DNA of 33,613 bases from CAIKZZ01 sp035524595 (GCA_035524595.1 DATKOP010000005.1:1-33613), one strand, 5' to 3'; counted from the stretch's first letter, positions 16,072-26,222 are shown. Notes: a model not told the origin generated them from the sequence alone. Translations and numbers: made by a program.

Positions 16072-18230
16072 CTAGACGAGCCCGGCCGCCGCCAGGGGCA
16101 GCGCGCGCACCCGCTTGCCGGTGGCCGCGAACACCGCGTTGGCGAGCGCGGGCGCGACCACCGCGACCGACGGCTCGCCGATGCCGCCCGGCGCCTCGCT
16201 GCTGTCCAGCAGGTGCACGTCGAGCTCCGGCATCTCGTTCATGCGCACGACGCGGTAGTGGTCGAAGTTGGCCTGCTTGACCTTGCCGCCCTCGAGCGTG
16301 ATCTCGCCGTAGAGCGCGGCCGAGAGCCCGAACACGATGCCGCCGCTGACCTGCTGGTCGACGATGCCCGGGTTCACCTTCTGGCCGCAGTCGACCACGC
16401 AGGTGATCTTGTGGATCTTGAGCTTGCCCTTCTCGACGGAGATGTCGGCCACCTGCGCGAGGTAGGTGCCGTAGCCCTCCATCACCGCGATGCCCTGGTG
16501 GTGGCCGGCGGCCGCCTTGCCCCAGCCGGCGCGGCTGGCCGCCTCCTCGAGCACGCGCTGCGCGCGCGGCTGCTTGGCGAGCAGCGCGCGGCGGAACTCG
16601 TAGGGATCCTTGCCGGCGGCGTGCGCGACCTCGTCCATGAAGCTCTCGACCACGAAGCAGTTGAGCGCGTGGCTGACCGAGCGCCAGTAGCCGACGTTGA
16701 TGCCGACCTCGTGGCGCAGGTAGTCGACCGCGACGTTCGGCACGTCGTAGAGGAAGTTGGCGGCGGCCTCGACCGCGAACGGGTCGACCTTGCCGCCGTC
16801 GACCACCGGCGGGAACATGCGCGCCGTGATCGAGGGGCTGGTGAGCTTGATGTGCACCGCCGACAGCGCCCCGGCGGCGTCGAAGCCGGCCGTGCCGGTG
16901 TCGTACGCCGGCGGGCGGTAGGCGTCGTGCGTCATGTCGTCCTCGCGCGTCCAGAGGAGCTTCACCGGCGCGCCGACGGCCTTGGAGGCCTCGACCGCGG
17001 CGCCGATGAAGTCGACCTCGAGGCGCCGGCCGAAGCCGCCGCCGAGCAGCGTCGTGTGCACGTTGACCTGCTCGGGCTTGAGGCCGGCGGCGGCCGCGGC
17101 GGTGGCCTGCGCGATCTGCTGCACCTGCGTCGGCACGTACAGGTCGCAGCCGTCGGCGCGCACGTCGGCGGTGCAGTTCATCGGCTCCATGGTCGCGTGC
17201 GCCAGCAGCGGCAGCTCGTAGGCCGCCTCGACCTTCTTCCTGGCGGCCTTGAGCGCGGCGGCGGCGTCGCCGTCCTTGCGCGCCGAGAGCCCGTCGCCCT
17301 TGGCGGCCCTCAAGCCGGCGCGCATCGCCGCCGTGTCGAGGTGCGCGTTCGGGCCCGCGTCCCAGGTGATCTTGAGCGCATCGCGCGCCACGTGCGCCTG
17401 CCAGTAGTGGTCGGCGACCACCGCGACGCCGCTCTGGGTCGTGACGATCTTGACCACGCCCGGCAGCCTGGCGGCCGCGGTGGTGTCCACCGACTTGACG
17501 CTGCCGCCGAGCACCGGCGACTGCGCGAGCGCGGCGTACTTCATGCCGGGCCGCTTGACGTCGATGCCGTACTCGGCGCTGCCGTCGAGCTTGGCGGGCG
17601 TGTCGACGCGCGGCTGCGTCTTGCCGACCAGCGTGAACTGCGCCGCGTCCTTGGGCTTCGCGTCCTTCGGCACCGGCCGCTTGGCGGCCGCCTCGGCGAG
17701 CTCGCCGAAGGTGCGCTTCTGGCCGTTCGGACCGCTGACCACGCGGTCGGCGACCTTGAGCGTGGCGGCGTCGACCTTCCACTCGTCGGCGGCGGCGCCG
17801 ACCAGCATCGCGCGCGCCTGCGCGCCGGCGGTGCGCAGCTTGCCGTACGCCTCGCGCACGCTGGTGCTGCCGCCGGTGATCATGGTGCCGAGGAAGATGT
17901 TGACGTACGCCGGCGCCGCGGGCGCCGCGACCACCTGCACCGCCTGCAGCGGCACGTCGAGCTCCTCGGCGAGCAGCATCGGCAGCGCCGTGTACACGCC
18001 CTGGCCCATCTCCGACTTGTCGACCAGGATCGTGATCGAGTTGTCGCCGCCGATCTTGAGCCAGGCCACCGGCTGGCCGCCGGCCGCGGCCTTGGCGACC
18101 TCGGCCGGCTTGCTGCAGCCGGCGAGCGAGATGCCGAGCACGAGGCCGCCGCCGGCGAGCGCGCCGGCCTTCAGGAACTCGCGCCGGTCGAGCGCCGTCG
18201 GCGCCTGTGGCGAAACGGGGACCCGGGCGC

Positions 18231-18234
<4 letters not shown>
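16072..18234 (-). CDS. IorB-like molybdopterin-binding oxidoreductase large subunit, Tat-exported
   Basis: The 720-residue product matches the large subunit of the isoquinoline 1-oxidoreductase type within the xanthine dehydrogenase family, which hydroxylates N-heterocycles or oxidises aldehydes. A Tat signal DRREFLKAG (16-24) is followed by LAGC (Cys40), so it may be an exported lipoprotein. Cofactor and active-site segments are DKSEMGQGVY, HATMEPMNCTA, GGGFGRR, YWRSVSHALN and the C-terminal GGIGEPS, whose Glu is the expected base. The ATG overlaps the stop of the 2Fe-2S subunit gene by four bases. A dedicated cytochrome subunit, often found with such enzymes, is absent nearby. Substrate unknown. 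Confidence 0.92.
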
Positions 18235-18701
<467 letters not shown>

Positions 18702-18790
18702 GCTTCCCCCTGCGATGGATGGCGCCCCCGCCGCGGCCCCGTGGCGCCGAGCGCCCGGGAATCCTAACCCGCAGCCCGCGGTGCGGTCGA

Positions 18791-19777
18791 TCAGCCTTTT
18801 GGGGGGTGTGCCGCCGGCGCCGCTCCGGGCGGCGGCGGGAAGTCCCGCGAGACGTCCAGCAGCCAGCGGCGGAACGCGTCGACCTTCTCGAGCCGCAGCT
18901 GCGCCGGCGGGCAGACGAACCAGTACGAGCGGTAGAAGTGCAGCGCGCGCCGGCTCGCGATCGCCAGCCGGCCGCCCTGCACCTCGTCGGCGACCAGGCT
19001 CCAGCGGGCGAGCGCGAGCCCCTGGCCGGCCTCGGTCGCGCGGATGATCGCCACCGAGTCGTCGAAGGCGATGCCGCTCGAGGGCCAGCGCTCCTGGCCG
19101 TCGTCGTCGAACAGCCACGCGCTCCACGGCTCGGAGGTGCTGTGCATCAGCCGGTAGCGCTTCAGGTCCTCCGCGGTCTCGACCGGGCCATGCTTCTTGA
19201 GCAGCGCCGGCCGGCACACCGGCACCAGCCACTCGTCGAACAGCTTCTCGGCGTGCAGGTGCGGCCAGTTGCCGGCGCCCATGCGGATGCCGGCGTCGAT
19301 GCCGGTGCGCGCGAAGTCGACGTTCTGGGGGCTGGTGTGCACCTGCAGGTCGATGCGCGGGTGCAGCTCGCTGAAGGTCGCGAGGCGCGGCATCAGCCAC
19401 TGGCCGAGGAACGAGGCCAGCGTCGTCACGCGCAAGGGCCCCGCGCCGCGGTCGGCGCGCGCCTCGTCGAGCGCGCGCTCGAGGTCGGCGAGCCCCTGCC
19501 GCACCCGCGGCAGGAGCGCGCTGCCCTCGGCGGTGAGTTCCACCTGCCGCCCCTGGCGGCGGAACAGCGCCACGCGCAGGTAGTCCTCGAGCGCCTGCAC
19601 CTGCATGCTCGCCGCGCTCGTGGTGACGCCGAGGGCGTCGGCCGCGCGCGTGAAGCTCAGGTGCTCGGCGACCGCGACGAACACCCGCAGGCTGCCGAGC
19701 GGCAGCCGGCGGATCGCCGCGCCGGGGCGGCGGCGGGCGGCGGGCCGGGGCGCCCGCCGCGATCGCGTCTCGGTCAT
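18791..19777 (-). CDS. LysR-type transcriptional regulator (GcvA-like)
   Basis: This 328-residue regulator has the LysR winged helix-turn-helix at about 30-85 (LRVFVAVAEHLSFTRAADAL, then TTSAASMQVQALED and LFRRQGRQVELTAEG). The C-terminal effector domain includes PRIDLQVHTS, DAGIRMGAGNW and VPVCRPALL, features of the GcvA-like subgroup. An Arg/Pro-rich stretch precedes the HTH (about 5-25), which is a little unusual. The ATG at 19777 has GGAGGGA directly upstream. It lies between a 61-residue membrane protein (20-base gap) and iorAB and is transcribed in the same direction, unlike the usual divergent LysR arrangement. The effector is unknown. Confidence 0.93.
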   Translation of the reverse strand: MTETRSRRAPRPAARRRPGAAIRRLPLGSLRVFVAVAEHLSFTRAADALGVTTSAASMQVQALEDYLRVALFRRQGRQVELTAEGSALLPRVRQGLADLERALDEARADRGAGPLRVTTLASFLGQWLMPRLATFSELHPRIDLQVHTSPQNVDFARTGIDAGIRMGAGNWPHLHAEKLFDEWLVPVCRPALLKKHGPVETAEDLKRYRLMHSTSEPWSAWLFDDDGQERWPSSGIAFDDSVAIIRATEAGQGLALARWSLVADEVQGGRLAIASRRALHFYRSYWFVCPPAQLRLEKVDAFRRWLLDVSRDFPPPPGAAPAAHPPKG

Positions 19778-19797
19778 GGTCCCTCCGTCTGCGCGCC

Positions 19798-19983
19798 TCA
19801 GGCGAGGCGCGCCTCGGGCGACAGCGGGCACTCTATACCGGCGTCGGCGGCCCCGGGCACCGCCGGCGCCGTGGCGCCGGCAGGGGCGGCGACCAGCGAG
19901 GGCGCGATGGCGACCAGCAGGACCACGGCTGAGACGAGCGTGGCGGCGATCAGTTCGACGGGGCGCAGGGCGTTGAGGTTCAT
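19798..19983 (-). CDS. Small single-pass membrane protein
   Basis: This 61-residue protein has an N-terminal polar start (MNLNALRPVE) and one hydrophobic segment (about 11-33, LIAATLVSAVVLLVAIAPSLVAA), then an Ala/Pro-rich stretch with one Cys (52). An AAGGAG site lies at good distance before the ATG at 19983, which supports real translation. It precedes the LysR gene by 20 bases and is probably co-transcribed. I do not recognise a named family. It could be a small membrane partner or simply a leader gene. It would be missed by length cut-offs. Confidence 0.65.
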   Translation of the reverse strand: MNLNALRPVELIAATLVSAVVLLVAIAPSLVAAPAGATAPAVPGAADAGIECPLSPEARLA

Positions 19984-20120
19984 GGCGGGCTCCTTCGGCA
20001 GTCTGGTTCGGTCCGGTTCCGCGGGTGCCGGGACCCTGGTGGCGGTCCCGGTGCCCGGCGGGCATGGACGCAAGGTTGCGCCGCGCGCGCCCGCTGCGAT
20101 TTCGAAGCGCTGCCCGTCGA

Positions 20121-20135
20121 TTCAGAAAAACTGAA
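20121..20135. promoter_or_regulatory. Putative LysR-type binding site TTCAG-N5-CTGAA
   Basis: TTCAG (20121-20125) and CTGAA (20131-20135) form a perfect 5-base inverted repeat around AAAAA. It contains the T-N11-A arrangement typical of LysR-type sites. It stands out in a GC-rich, otherwise featureless 263-base divergent gap. It lies 138 bases upstream of the small membrane protein/LysR operon and about 110 bases before the methyltransferase ATG, so it may autoregulate the LysR operon or control both directions. Confidence 0.6.
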
Positions 20136-20246
20136 CCGACCCGCAGGCCCTGCCGGAGCGCAGCTTTCGGATTGTGGCCGGCCGGGCCCGTCCGGTAAGG
20201 TCGCGCGCGCTGCACCGGGACCCGGTGGCGGCGGGAGGCGGGGGCC

Positions 20247-21059
20247 ATGGCGGAACGCGACTACCTGCTCGGCACCCACGACGCCGAGCTCGAGCGGCTC
20301 GGGCTGCAGCACCGGCTGTGGCGCGCGCGCGTGCTCGAGGCCTGGCGCCGCGCCCGGCTCGGCCCCGGCCAGACCGTGCTCGACGTCGGCGCGGGCCCCG
20401 GCTACGCGGCGCTCGACCTCGCCGAGATCGTCGGCCGCAGCGGCCGGGTGGTCGCGCTCGAGCGCTCGCGGCGCTTCCTCGATGCGCTCGTCGCGCGCGC
20501 CGCGGCGCGCGGGCTCGCGCAGCTCGAGGTGCGCGAGACCGACGTGGTCAGCGGCGAGTTCGGCGTGGCCGGCGCCGACGCCGCGTGGTGCCGCTGGCTG
20601 CTGTGCTTCGTCAGCGACCCGCGCGCGGTGCTCGCTCGCATCCGCGCGGCGCTGCGCCCGGGCGGCGTCGCGGTGTTCCACGAGTACCTCGACTACCGCG
20701 CCTGGGCGCTGTCGCCGCCGTGCCCGCCGCACGAGCGCTTCGTCGGCCAGGTGATCGCGAGCTGGCGCGCCGAGGGCGGCGAGCCGGACGTCGGCCGCAG
20801 CCTCCTCGGCCAGCTCATCGAGGCGGGCTTTCGCATCGAGGGCACGCGCCTGCACGTCGAGTTCATCGCGCCCGACGACCCGTTCTGGGCCTGGCCGGTC
20901 GCCTACGTCGAGGTCGGCTCGGCGCGCTTCGTCGAGCTCGGCCTGATGAGCGCGCCCGAGGCGCATGAGCTCATCGCCGCGGTCCGCGCCGCCGAGGCGC
21001 GCCCGGAGACGCGCATGCTGACGCCGCCGGTGCTCGAGGTGATCGCGCGCGTGCCCTGA
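20247..21059 (+). CDS. Class I SAM-dependent methyltransferase
   Basis: This 270-residue cytoplasmic protein has the SAM-binding motif I VLDVGAGPGYAALDLAE (about 44-60), an acidic end of strand 2 in VVALERS, and a post-I region LEVRETDVVSGEFG. The FHEYLDYRAW segment follows the core Rossmann fold. The family methylates small molecules such as quinones or other metabolites; substrate cannot be told. The ATG has a strong GGGAGG 5' of it. It is divergent from the LysR operon and convergent with the ABC exporter. Confidence 0.9.
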   Translation: MAERDYLLGTHDAELERLGLQHRLWRARVLEAWRRARLGPGQTVLDVGAGPGYAALDLAEIVGRSGRVVALERSRRFLDALVARAAARGLAQLEVRETDVVSGEFGVAGADAAWCRWLLCFVSDPRAVLARIRAALRPGGVAVFHEYLDYRAWALSPPCPPHERFVGQVIASWRAEGGEPDVGRSLLGQLIEAGFRIEGTRLHVEFIAPDDPFWAWPVAYVEVGSARFVELGLMSAPEAHELIAAVRAAEARPETRMLTPPVLEVIARVP

Positions 21060-21070
21060 GCGTGCTCAGG
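21055..21070. terminator. 16-base perfect palindrome holding both convergent stops
   Basis: CCTGAGCGTGCTCAGG is perfectly palindromic apart from its two-base centre. The methyltransferase TGA (21057-21059) and the ABC exporter TGA (minus strand, 21066-21068) lie in opposite arms, so the six-base intergenic gap is inside the structure. It may act as a short bidirectional terminator; no T-tract. Confidence 0.4.
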
Positions 21071-22847
21071 CGAGCTCGGGCGCGCTGAACTGCAGCGCCG
21101 CGAGCCGCGCGTACAGCGCGTTGCCGGCCGTGAGCTCGGCGTGCGTGCCGCTGCCGACGATGCGGCCGTGGTCGAGCACGACGATGCGGTCGGCCTTCAG
21201 CACGGTCGCGAGCCGGTGCGCGATGATGATCGTCGTGCGGCCGCGCATCAGCCGCTCCAGCGCCTGCTGCACCAGCCGCTCGCTCTCGGCGTCGAGCGCG
21301 CTGGTCGCCTCGTCGAGCAGCAGGATCGGCGGGTCCTTGAGGATCGCGCGCGCGATCGCGAGCCGCTGGCGCTGGCCGCCGGAGAGCCGCAGGCCACGCT
21401 CGCCGAGGAATGTGTCGTAGCCCTCGGGCAGCGCCCGCAGGAAGCCGTCGGCCGCGGCCGCCTCGGCCGCGGCCACGATCTCGGCGTCGCTCGCCCCCGG
21501 CCGCCCGTAGCCGATGTTCTCGCGCGCGCTCGCGCCGAACAGCACGGTGTCCTGCGGCACCAGCGCAATCTGCGCCCGGAGCTCCTCGGGCGCGAGGCGG
21601 GCCGCGTCGACGCCGTCGATCGTGAGGCGGCCGCTCGCCGGGTCGTAGAAGCGCAGCAGCAGCTGGAAGGCGGTGCTCTTGCCGGCGCCGGAGGGGCCGA
21701 CCAGCGCGACCGTCTCGCCGGCCGCGATCGCGAGCGAGAAGTCGTCGAGGGCGGCGCTCTCCGGGCGCGACGGATAGCGGAACGTCACGTGCTCGAAGCG
21801 GATCTGCCGCTGCCGGCCGGGCGGCAGCCGCGCAGGCGCTGCCGGCACCGCGATCGCGGGCTCGGCCTCGAGCAGCTCCGACAGCCGCTCCATGGCGCCG
21901 GCGCCGCGCTGCACCTCGCCCCAGGTCTCCGACAGCGCCGCGGCCGAGGCGCCGACGTAGACCGCGTACAGCAGGAACTGGCCGAGCTGACCGCCGCTCA
22001 TGCGCCCGGCGAGCACCTCGTGCGCGCCGAGCCACAGCACCACCGTGATCGCGCCGAACACGAGCGTGGTGCCGAGCGCCGTCAAGAGCGCGCGGATCCG
22101 CGTGCGGCGGATGCCGGTGTCGAAGCTCGCCTCGACCGCGCGCCCGAAGCGGCGGCTCTGCAGCTCCTCGAGCGTGTAGGCCTGCACGGTCTGCACCGCG
22201 TTCAGCGTCTCGCCGGCGAGGCCGCTCGAGTCGGCGACCCGGTCCTGCGCGTCGCGCGACAGCTGCCGCACGCTGCGGCCGACCGCGATCAGCGGCACGA
22301 TCACGGGCGGCAGCAGGAGCGCGAGCGCGAGCGTCAGCTTGGGGCTGGTCAGCGCCAGCATCACGAGCGCGCCGACGAGGCTCAGCGTCGAGCGCAGCGC
22401 GATCGACAGCGAGGAGCCCGCGATCGACTGCACCAGCGTCGTGTCGGTGGTCAGGCGCGACAGCACCTCGCCCGTGCGCGTGACCTCGTAGAAGGTCGGG
22501 TCCATGCGGATCACGCGCCGGTAGACGGCGTCGCGCAGGTCCGCGACCACGCGCTCGCCGATCCAGGTCACGTGGTAGAAGCGCAGCGCCGCGAAGCCGC
22601 CGAAGGCGACCGCCGCCGCCAGGAAGCCGACGAAGTAGCGGTTGATGGTCGTCGCGCTCTGCGCGGCGAGCCCGTGGTCGATGAGCTGGCGCAGCGCCAC
22701 CGGCAGCGCCAGCATCGCCGCGGCCGCGATCACGAGCGCCGCGAGCGCGAGCACGACCCGCGCGCGGTACGGCCGGACGAAGGGCCGGAGCGCCGCGAGC
22801 GGGCGCAGCGACCGGGCCCGCGGCCGGTCGGCCGGCGTGTCGGCCAT
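21066..22847 (-). CDS. MsbA-like ABC exporter, fused permease and ATPase
   Basis: The 593-residue half-transporter has an N-terminal six-helix membrane domain (about 30-330) and an ATPase domain with Walker A GPSGAGKS (384-391), the LSGGQRQR signature, Walker B ILLLDEATSALD and the switch His in IIAHRL. It matches the lipid A-type/multidrug exporter family (MsbA/ABCB1-like), which works as a homodimer. The substrate is not predictable; with an envelope-rich neighbourhood a lipid or drug is plausible. The ATG at 22847 is the natural start, with a weak GAGG site. Confidence 0.93.
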   Translation of the reverse strand: MADTPADRPRARSLRPLAALRPFVRPYRARVVLALAALVIAAAAMLALPVALRQLIDHGLAAQSATTINRYFVGFLAAAVAFGGFAALRFYHVTWIGERVVADLRDAVYRRVIRMDPTFYEVTRTGEVLSRLTTDTTLVQSIAGSSLSIALRSTLSLVGALVMLALTSPKLTLALALLLPPVIVPLIAVGRSVRQLSRDAQDRVADSSGLAGETLNAVQTVQAYTLEELQSRRFGRAVEASFDTGIRRTRIRALLTALGTTLVFGAITVVLWLGAHEVLAGRMSGGQLGQFLLYAVYVGASAAALSETWGEVQRGAGAMERLSELLEAEPAIAVPAAPARLPPGRQRQIRFEHVTFRYPSRPESAALDDFSLAIAAGETVALVGPSGAGKSTAFQLLLRFYDPASGRLTIDGVDAARLAPEELRAQIALVPQDTVLFGASARENIGYGRPGASDAEIVAAAEAAAADGFLRALPEGYDTFLGERGLRLSGGQRQRLAIARAILKDPPILLLDEATSALDAESERLVQQALERLMRGRTTIIIAHRLATVLKADRIVVLDHGRIVGSGTHAELTAGNALYARLAALQFSAPELA

Positions 22848-22969
22848 CGCCTCAGCGGACCGCGTGCGCGGCGGGCCGGCGTGCGCCGGCGCGGGGCGGG
22901 CAGGGAGGCGGGGGCAGCGGCATCACGGACCTCGGCGGCGACGGGGTCCGTAGTGTAGCGGTGGCCGGG

Positions 22970-25318
22970 CTAACCGGCGGGCGCGCCCGCGCGCGTCGCG
23001 CCACGGCGGCGGCGCGCGGCGAGGCCGAAGAGCGCGCCGAGCGCGACGGTCGCGAGATCGGCGGCGCCACCGCCGCCACCACCACCGCTGCCGCCGAGGG
23101 CGGGCGGGGCGGCGTCGACGGTCAGGGTCGCCGAGCCGGCGGCCGAGCCGCCGGTGCCGGTGCAGCTCAGCGTGTAGGTCAGCGTGCCGGCGGCGGCCGG
23201 CGTCAGCGGCAGCGTGCCGCTCGTGAGCTCGGTGCCGCTCCACGCGCCGCTCGCGGTGCAGCCCTCGGCGTCGGTCGCGGTCCAGCTCAGCGTCGCGCTC
23301 TCACCGACGGTGACCGTCGTCTGCGACAGGCTGACCGTGACCTGCGGCGCCGGCGGCGTCACGGCGGCGAGGCAGGCGGTCGTGCCGGCGCTGACCGGCG
23401 CCGTGCCGGTCGCGCTGTTCGGGCCGATGACGATGGTCGCGGTGTCGGTGAGTCCCTGGTCGTCGGTCACGACCAGCTGCACGGTGACGGTGCCGCTCGC
23501 GGGCGCGCCGTTGAGCGTCGTGGCCGCGCCGCTCAGCGAGGTCAGCGACGGCGACCCGGCCGGGCTGCCGAGGATCGACCAGGCGTAGCCCGCGACGCCG
23601 CGGCCGCAGGCGGCGGCGCTGCCGCCGGCGCTCAGCGTGACCGGCTGGCCGGCGGCGATCGCCGAGGGCGCCGCGATCGCGGCGATCGGCCGCAGCGCGT
23701 CGTCGACCGCGGCGAGCGCGTCGGCGAGGCCGGCGCCGCAGGTGGCCGTGGTGCAGTTGCACTCGATCGCCTGCGAGGTGTCGCTGAAGTCGCTCGGCAG
23801 CTGGCAGGCGGGCAGCCCCGCGAGCGCCGGGAAGGGACGCGCGCCGTTCCTGAGCCGCGCGCGCAGCTGCGCCGGCGTGAGGTTGCCGTTGACGCTCAGC
23901 ATCAGCGCCGAGATGCCGGAGACGAGCGGCGCCGAGAAGCTGGTGCCGACGTTGAAGTTCATCTGGTCGGTGTAGCTGCTGGCGCCCGGGCCGGTGGTGC
24001 CGAGGTTGGTGGTCGTGTCGATCGAGAACAGGCACGGGGCGTCGGCCGCGGTGTTGACGCAGTTGCCGGCGGGCGCGGCGAGCGCCGCCTCGGCGCCGAG
24101 GCTCGAGTAGCCGACCTTGCTGCCGACGTGGCGCACGCCCGCGACGCCGACGGCGCCGGGGCAGTTGGCCGGCTCGTCGACCGGTCCGCCCTCGTTGCCC
24201 GCCGAGACCACGACCAGCGCGCCCGCGGCGCTCACCTGGCCGATCGCGTCCCGGTAGCTCGCCGCGCAGGCGTTGGGGCTGCCGAGGCTCATGTTGAGCA
24301 CGCGCGCCGGGTACGGGTTCGGCGGCGCGCCGCTGACCGCGATGCCCGCGGCCCACAGCATGGCGGCGATGATGTCGGAGTCGTAGCCGCCGCACTTGCC
24401 GAGCACCCGCACCGGCACGACGTACGAGTTCCAGGCCATGCCGGCGATGCCGGTGCCGTCGTTGGTCCGCGCGCCGAGGATGCCGGCCGTGCGCGTGCCG
24501 TGCCACGAGCTGTCGCCCTGCGTGCAGCCGGTGAACACCGGCAGCTTGAGGTCGCTCGCCGCGACCCAGTCGCCGGGGTCGGAGGGATCCGCGTCCCAGC
24601 CGTTGCCGTCGTTCGCGGTCAGGTAGCCGCTGCTCGCGGTGCAGTTGACGCCGCCGTCGCAGCCGACGAAGTCGTAGCCCGGCAGCAGCTTGCCGCCCTG
24701 GCTCGCGCGCAGCAGGTCCGGGTGGTCGTAGCGCACGCCGGTGTCGAGGTCGGCGATCACGACGCCGGCCGTGCCGGTCGTGACGCCCCAGGCGCCGGCC
24801 GCGTTGACGGCGGCGGTCGTCGCGCCGCTCGCGGTCGGCTGCGGCGCCTGCAGGTACCACTGGCCGGTCTGCATCCCGGACGCGCCGGCCACCGTCGACG
24901 GGTAGGGATAGATCGGGTCGTTCGGGCCGACGCCGTGCGCCTGTTTGCGGCGGTCGGCGCTCGCGTAGGCGACCGCCGGGTCGGCGTTCAGGCGCGCCAG
25001 GGTCGCCTCGAGCTCGGCGCCCTCGAGCGCGCGGAACAGGTGCGCGACGTGCAGCTCGCGCGTGATGCTGTGCGAGTGCGCGAGCAGCACGCCGCTGCGG
25101 CCGCCGAGCGCCGCGAGCTCCAGGGCGGCCGCGCCGGGTGCGCCCGTCGCGGCCGCCTTGGCCTCGGCGCGCGCGCTCGCGGCGGCGCTCAGCCGCACGA
25201 TCAGGCGCTCGACCGGCATCTCGGCGCGGGCCCGCGGCGGCAGCGGGTTGAGCTCGGGCGCGGCGCTCGCCGGCGGCACGGCGAGGGTCAGCAGCACGAG
25301 CAGCGCACGTCGCAGCAT
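22970..25318 (-). CDS. Secreted S8 subtilase with GlyGly-CTERM-like C-terminus
   Basis: The 782-residue protease has a signal peptide (1-19), a propeptide (about 30-125) and a catalytic domain with Asp192 (DLDTG), His273 (SWHGT), oxyanion Asn375 (SAGNEGG) and Ser460 (GTSFSAP). Two Ig/PKD-like domains follow (about 510-620 and 640-735). The C-terminus has a Gly run (GGSGGGGGGG), a hydrophobic helix and RRRR, which is the layout of GlyGly-CTERM tails cut by rhombosortase after type II secretion. Ten more residues follow RRRR. ATG 25318 starts the signal peptide; an in-frame ATG at 25369 adds 17 residues without a better ribosome site. Confidence 0.93.
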   Translation of the reverse strand: MLRRALLVLLTLAVPPASAAPELNPLPPRARAEMPVERLIVRLSAAASARAEAKAAATGAPGAAALELAALGGRSGVLLAHSHSITRELHVAHLFRALEGAELEATLARLNADPAVAYASADRRKQAHGVGPNDPIYPYPSTVAGASGMQTGQWYLQAPQPTASGATTAAVNAAGAWGVTTGTAGVVIADLDTGVRYDHPDLLRASQGGKLLPGYDFVGCDGGVNCTASSGYLTANDGNGWDADPSDPGDWVAASDLKLPVFTGCTQGDSSWHGTRTAGILGARTNDGTGIAGMAWNSYVVPVRVLGKCGGYDSDIIAAMLWAAGIAVSGAPPNPYPARVLNMSLGSPNACAASYRDAIGQVSAAGALVVVSAGNEGGPVDEPANCPGAVGVAGVRHVGSKVGYSSLGAEAALAAPAGNCVNTAADAPCLFSIDTTTNLGTTGPGASSYTDQMNFNVGTSFSAPLVSGISALMLSVNGNLTPAQLRARLRNGARPFPALAGLPACQLPSDFSDTSQAIECNCTTATCGAGLADALAAVDDALRPIAAIAAPSAIAAGQPVTLSAGGSAAACGRGVAGYAWSILGSPAGSPSLTSLSGAATTLNGAPASGTVTVQLVVTDDQGLTDTATIVIGPNSATGTAPVSAGTTACLAAVTPPAPQVTVSLSQTTVTVGESATLSWTATDAEGCTASGAWSGTELTSGTLPLTPAAAGTLTYTLSCTGTGGSAAGSATLTVDAAPPALGGSGGGGGGGAADLATVALGALFGLAARRRRGATRAGAPAG

Positions 25319-25646
25319 GGGTCGGGTCCCGGGGGAGGTGATCGCAGCGGCTAGTGTCCCGGCTGTCATCCGTAAATGCCACCCACTCGTCGCGCGGCAG
25401 TCCCGCCCGTTTCATGACGTGGTTCGCAGTTTCGCGGCCGGGGCGGCGGCCGGCGGCACGCGGGCGGCGGCGGGCGCGTCAAGAAAGGCAAAAACGCTGA
25501 ACTCGCGCCCCGCGCGGGGATCTGATCGCCGCGGGAGGGCTGCCCAGCGCGGTCGCGCCATGCGACAGTCGCAGGCGCACCGCAAGTCAGCCATCGGCGG
25601 TCCCGAACGTTACTGATCATCGGGCCCCCAGTCGCGGAGAGTCGTC

Positions 25647-26207
25647 ATGCGCGTACCTGTCCTGCTGTCCCTGGCCGCCGCCGGCGCGATCCTGTGCGGC
25701 TGCGTCGCGGCGCCGCCGCCGCATCCGCCGCCGCCGGTCGAGCACGTCGCGCCGCCGCCGGAGCAGGTGACCGAGGTGGTCGCCTACCCCTCGCAGGGCC
25801 AGTCGCCGGAGCAGCTCGATCGCGACCGCTACGAGTGCCACAACTGGGCCGTCAAGCAGACCGGCTTCGACCCGAGCGTGCCGGGCGTGCCGCCGCACCA
25901 GCGGGTCGTGGTGCGCGGGCCGCCGCCGCCGCCGCCGGGTGCCGGCGCCGCCACCGGCGCGGTCACGGGCGCGGTGCTCGGGGCGATCATCGCCGGGCCG
26001 TACAATGGCCTCGCCGGTGCCGCGGTCGGCGCGATCGCCGGCGGCGCGGTCGGCGTCGCCGCCGACCAGCAGCGCGCCGCGGCCTACCAGGACGCGCACG
26101 ACCAGGCGGTCGAGCGGGCGCGCGTACCGGGCCAGGAGCAGCGCGCCGGCGCCTACCGGCGCGCGATCGCCGCGTGCCTCGAGGGCCGCGGTTACTCGGT
26201 CCGATAG
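25647..26207 (+). CDS. Glycine-zipper lipoprotein with QTGFDP module
   Basis: The 186-residue lipoprotein has a signal ending ILCGC (Cys19), then a Pro-rich stretch. It carries the module GQSPEQLDRDRYECHNWAVK-QTGFDP (about 51-76) and ends with ACLEGRGYSVR (Cys177). Between them is a glycine zipper (about 98-140; AATGAVTGAVLGAIIAG and GAAVGAIAGGAVGVAAD) that may span or insert in a membrane. The next gene shares the module without the zipper. The two Cys (64, 177) are in the same relative places in both. The 328-base divergent gap to the S8 gene shows no other clear site. Function is unknown; likely an outer-membrane protein. Confidence 0.85.
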   Translation: MRVPVLLSLAAAGAILCGCVAAPPPHPPPPVEHVAPPPEQVTEVVAYPSQGQSPEQLDRDRYECHNWAVKQTGFDPSVPGVPPHQRVVVRGPPPPPPGAGAATGAVTGAVLGAIIAGPYNGLAGAAVGAIAGGAVGVAADQQRAAAYQDAHDQAVERARVPGQEQRAGAYRRAIAACLEGRGYSVR

Positions 26208-26222
26208 CGCAGGAGCGGAAGG

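Noticed and set aside
25508..25519. CCCCGCGCGGGG palindrome in the S8-lipoprotein gap
   Set aside because: A short palindrome made only of G and C is expected by chance in DNA this GC-rich, and nothing around it supports a function.
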